Shown here one piece after another: positions 59,915 through 64,000 of a DNA stretch of 64,000 bases. Below the pieces are notes generated by a model. That model saw only the letters and a list, made by a program, of their open reading frames with translations. It searched no databases and was not told the DNA's origin. This DNA is from Gerris lacustris. Lineage: Eukaryota > Arthropoda > Insecta > Hemiptera > Gerridae. The DNA is taken from NCBI GenBank assembly GCA_951217055.1, contig OX578279.1, positions 39,147,610 through 39,211,609 of the forward strand, written 5' to 3'. Within the stretch, counting starts at the first letter, position 1, and each line of letters begins with the position of its first letter. The translations under genes and the position numbers were made by a program.

Positions 59915-62235
59915 TATCAATACTTGATTAGTTAAATTTTAAAATAAGTGCATATGCAATACATTCTTAAGATATCATTGGCAACTACATTTAACAGCAA
60001 ATACTGTTGTGCTATATGACTCAGAGCATTATAATTATGAATACATTGCAGAAAGATTCAGGATATAATTTAAGCTCGTGTGATCTTTAACAGTTCGAAT
60101 ATAATTTAATTTAATATACATTAAGACTGAATTTCATACTATTTTCTCTCTCTCTAATAAAATAATTTAATTAATTAAATTGCGTAATGTAATTCAGATA
60201 CATTTTTATAAAACCAACGAAAACAGAAAATCCATTAACACATTAATGAATCTAACCAATTAAAATGATAATGACACACATGCATATATCACTGGTCGAT
60301 TTTGCTTATCTAGGGCCACTTGTATATAGAAAATGAAAAATCATGCAAATATGTATATAAATAAAGTTTCTTCTGTACCATCAATGGAATCAAAATTGCA
60401 TAATTTATGGATACGTTTTGCCAAAACCCTGAATAGACAGTATGTCTCATGATAGAGTACTGAAAAGAAAACAATAGTTTATTTTTGGGTTTCCGAGAAA
60501 TAGTATCCATAAATTATGATATTTTGATCAATATACAGAAAATACTTTAAATATATAAATGTACATTTATCTATACTTTTATATATTTGCCTCAGATTTT
60601 TCCGATTCTATACAAGTAGTCCCAAGTACGCAACTTTGACCGACAAAAATAATTTTAAATATGACACATTAAAAGTTATTCACATTAAAAATTAATTTAG
60701 TGGAATTTTACAACTGTTAAATTTTGGTTTAAATACCATAATTATATTACGTAACATTTAAAAAGTAATCAAAAAGATTGATAAAACATTTTATATGCTT
60801 GTGATTCTAATTTTATCAGTTTGCTTTAATATTGCTACTTAGCAACTAAAATACCAATTAAAACCCATACAGTACTTCACCATTTTTTACTTTCTAGTTA
60901 TTTTCATACAAATTGTAGTAAGACAGTTAAAAACGTAACTGTATTACACTGTTATCCGACTTATGTAAAAATTAGTTACGTAGAGGGCCGACTATACACT
61001 CACGTAAGTCGAAAACAGGCAGCAGGTTTGTATATTTTAACAGTTAAAGAAGAGAAATGCATGTGTAATCATTCAAAAATATGGTTTGAAATCCGTTATT
61101 CCTACTTGGACTCAGTCACCCACTCTTTTTGATTAGATCCCACAGATTATATTCCAGGGTAGAAGCAAGAGCCTTATATAAATTACATGAAATGAACTTA
61201 CTGGAATATTTACTGCTCTGCCTAAAATCCCGTGTTATTTATAAAGATGCACATTTTCTCTCTCGTAGTACGAGAGGGAGATAGAGGAGGTGGAGGCAAG
61301 GGGTCCCGTTATTTCCTTAGTAATGGCCCGATACTTTGAGAATCCTCAAATAGGGCCATCATGGGCCCACGAGCAATCATGGACCCAACCATTATTTTTA
61401 AGCGAAGTGGAAAGCTCCTCCCATCCTCTTAAATCTTGAAGCAATTGCCTTATTGTTCTTCCGCCCTTCATGCTTTAGACAAGAATATGCTGTAGTTAGA
61501 AGAAACTTCAGCTGGTCCTTAGTTTCCCAGCCTTTTCTAAGACCTTTTAAGTCTCTTTAAAGCTATTTGTACCCTTTCCCAATAAATTGATTTGTCCTTT
61601 ATTCCTGAGTTAAATAAATAAAACCTTACACAATTTATTTAGGCCACAAGATTTCTCCAAAACCTATTAAAATATACTATGATCATTATTATAATTATTA
61701 TAATGGTAGTACAGTGTATTTAATAAAGAGTTTAAAAAGTTCATTTAGTAAAATAAAAAATCATTTTATTGTATTGCTCCCCTTTTTTCTAATTCTTTAT
61801 CTAGCACTTTATATCGCAGCGTTTCTCGAGTACTTTTTAAAATAATCATTCGTTAAGATGGATCTAAGTTGTACGCCGTGAGCTGGTATAAGTCCTAACA
61901 CAATCAGTGCGGTCAAATCTCGAGTAGGAAGGAGCTTTCTATTATTAAGCTCACGCAGGGGTACTCAGAGCTATGCCCAGACACTTAACTCCCTATCTTA
62001 TAGCAGTTACCTTTTCTTAAAATCTTGTGCCGATCTAACTTAAGAAAAGAAAAGACTTGAAGAACAAAGCCTCGCTCTCAAACTTTTTAATAATGATTAA
62101 GTAACTCGATTCTTAGAAAGTAAAAACCTAATTGTCAAGATTAAAAAGGTGTTAAAAGCACTACTTTTTTTCTTTCTTTTTTTTTTTTAAAAAAAAACAA
62201 ACCTTTTTTATGCATATTGACTTAATTAAAAATAG
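59915..62235. other. Intron, nothing seen
   Basis: Mostly AT-rich. 61220-61460 and 61860-62000 are less AT-rich but have no ORF, RNA fold or TIR that I can support. Confidence 0.4.
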
Positions 62236-62300
62236 ACTGCCATTTAGTGTGGCACTTAGCTTCCTAAAAAAAAAATGTTGGGGATTATCTGTGGTTCAGT
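62236..62300 (+). repeat. Family C end, diverged copy
   Basis: CTGCCATTTAGTGTGGCACT then TAGCTTCCT matches 20050-20078 with several differences. Confidence 0.5.
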
Positions 62301-62689
62301 CTATCTATAACTATCTACCAATTCTGAGCAAAATCGGTTCGTTAGACCTTGAGAAATTGATGCATTAACAGATTTTTACGTATTCGCATGCGCATCCCTG
62401 AAATTGCATCAAAATCGCTTAGCGCCGAAGCGTCTGACCCCCCAGTCAGAACAAGTCCTGACTGGATAAAGGTTGTTCATACTTGCGTACGAGAGTATAA
62501 TAGAAGAAATAAGAAATAATAATATAGAAATTAATATACATAAAAATAAAGAAAGTAATATTTATAAATAGAAATATAGACATAGATAGAGTTGAGAATA
62601 GAAGACTAAATAGAGTAAAAACTGTACTAACGTAGTTACTATGCAAGAAAAATAGAATAAGAGAAGCAGAAACTAATAATTCATATAAA

Positions 62690-63460
62690 AATGCCATTTT
62701 TCAAAACTGGTCTTATTTTCAACTTTTTTTTTTTTTTTGTTTTCTGTATTCTTGATCTTAGTTGTATCTATGCGCAAAATTTGGGGAAGATTGAATCACG
62801 GGAAGTGGTTCAAAATTGGGGTAATAGGTGTGCGATGAAACTTAAAAAGCAAATAAATTTGACGCCATTTTGTTTTTGTTTTTATTTTTTTTGGTTTCTG
62901 TATTCTTCACCTTAGTTGTATCTATGTGCAAAATTTGGGGAAGATTGAATCACGGGAAGTGGTTCAAAATTGGGGTAATAGGTGTGCGATGAAACTTAAA
63001 AAGCAAATAAATTTGACGCCATTTTGTTTTTGTTTTTATTTTTTTTGGTTTCTGTATTCTTCACCTTAGTTGTATCTATGTGCAAAATTTGGGGAAGATT
63101 GAATCACGGGAAGTGGTTCAAAATTGGGGTAATAGGTGTGCGATGAAACTTAAAAAGCCATTAAATTTGACGCCATTTTGTTTTTGTTTTTATTTTTTTT
63201 GGTTTCTGTATTCTTCACCTTAGTTGTATCTATGTGCAAAATTTGGGGAAGATTGAATCACGGGAAGTGGTTCAAAATTGGGGTAATAGGTGTGCGATGA
63301 AACTTAAAAAGCAATTAAATTTGACGCCATTTTGTTTTTGTTTTTATTTTTTTTGGTTTCTGTATTCTTCACCTTAGTTGTATCTATGTGCAAAATTTGG
63401 GGAAGATTGAATCACGGGAAGTGGTTCAAAATTGGGGAAACCGAAATGTGCGATGAAACT
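62690..63460 (+). repeat. 154-bp tandem array, five copies
   Basis: The marker GGGGAAGATTGAATCACGGG occurs at 62783, 62937, 63091, 63245 and 63399, an exact 154-bp period. Copies 2 to 4 are almost identical and the first and last are edge variants. Each unit contains GACGCCATTTTG, a T-rich tract and GGGGTAATAGGTGTGCGATG. It abuts the hAT fragment at 63553. The ORF across the first unit is closed by stops in the next. Confidence 0.95.
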
Positions 63461-63552
63461 TACAAAGCAAAGTAATATAAGACCAGTAAAAATATATGGA
63501 GAAACGGAAAGGCGAAAAATTTAAAACTGGAAGAAGGGGTGGTTCCTAAGAG

Positions 63553-64000
63553 GTGGTCCGCGAAGGGTTTGAAAGGGGTCCAAGATTGGCTGGTGCAAAT
63601 AAGTTTAAGCAATTATCTGAAAAAGGGAAAGCTGAAATATCAGCGCATCTTAAGACCTTCGCAGTCTCACGAGGAGAGTATTTTCCTGAGCCAGACCCTA
63701 AAAACAGTTGGAATATAAATCCATTCACCAGCACTAGCGATATTGAAGAGCTAAATTTGACAGAAGGCGAGCAATATCAACTTCTGATTTGACGAGTAAT
63801 GAAATGTTAAAAAATGTTTACAAACATGAAAAATGATTAGAGCTTTAGCTGAGCAACGAAACCACAAGGAGTTATCTCTGAAAGCGTTGAAATATTTAAT
63901 ACTACAACTACTGTTTGTACAACGTACTAACGTACACACAATAACAGCTTTTTCAACACTATGTTTCATGAAGAATAAATATCGAAATCACCTCAGGCCC
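63553..64000 (+). pseudogene. hAT transposase, C-terminal part, frameshifted and cut by window end
   Basis: The first frame (63553-63792) encodes AEISAHLKTFAVSRGEYFPE, then SWNINPFTS and a LTEGEQYQLL stretch. This is the YFP...W-x-x-NPF arrangement that precedes the dimerisation domain in ZBED5/SCAND3-like hAT transposases. Coding continues in another frame (LTSNEMLKNVYKHEK, about 63787-63832). After a stop and shift it resumes with KELSLKALKYLIL and TAFSTLCFMKNKYRNHL, the hAT C-terminal dimerisation motif (LCE-x-GFS...K-x-KYRNRL). At least two frame changes make it a pseudogene. Its N-terminal part is not found upstream, where the 154-bp array begins. Confidence 0.85.

Overview
This is an AT-rich stretch of an animal genome, almost certainly an insect. 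Genes are sparse, introns are long, and DNA transposons, non-LTR retrotransposons, microsatellites and minisatellites are abundant. There is no operon-like coding. I cannot name the species.

The only host protein-coding gene I can support is on the minus strand. It has three exons (45192-45075, 9411-9124, 8901-8750) that join in frame with consensus GT/AG splice sites. They encode about 185 residues covering the end of one immunoglobulin (Ig) linker and two Ig domains of a Dscam-family cell-adhesion receptor. The introns are 35.7 kb and 222 bp. The upstream exons (above 64000) and downstream exons (below 1) lie outside the window. Everything between and around the exons is therefore intronic, and the transposons described here are intronic insertions.

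Layout. 0-8.7 kb: a MITE (miniature inverted-repeat transposable element) with duplicated ends, a 688-bp foldback element, nested small hAT-type and TIR (terminal inverted repeat) elements, and a dispersed repeat split by a palindromic insertion. 8.7-9.4 kb: two Dscam exons. 9.4-34.5 kb: AT-rich intron with palindromes carrying hammerhead-ribozyme-like cores, dispersed repeats with TGTC tracts, a mariner-type foldback (18.1-18.8 kb), a decayed hAT element with perfect target duplications (21.4-22.4 kb), an intact tRNA-Lys(UUU) gene, a Tc1-type MITE and a 5S-rRNA-like fragment. 34.6-36.9 kb: a 5'-truncated Jockey-type LINE with a long open ORF2 and an 11-bp target duplication. 37-45 kb: mostly unremarkable intron. 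45.1 kb: Dscam exon. 45.6-50.3 kb: a GC-rich, ORF-poor composite of tandem and inverted units, followed by a 17-bp minisatellite and a Helitron-like 3' terminus. 51.5-53.9 kb: a long-arm foldback with a nested repeat. 54.6-55.2 kb: tRNA-like sequence inside inverted repeats. 57-60 kb: a second copy of the nested repeat, LINE reverse-transcriptase debris, and a 357-bp tandem duplication in a CATGC-rich TIR element. 62.7-63.5 kb: a five-copy 154-bp tandem array. 63.5-64 kb: the C-terminal end of a decayed hAT transposase.

The most unusual observations are three. First, several palindromic repeats have hammerhead-like catalytic cores with loop-less, self-complementary helix III. Second, the 45.6-50.3 kb composite resembles no family I recognise. 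Third, a Dscam exon at the position of the variable exon 6 of Dscam1 stands alone next to a 35.7-kb intron.
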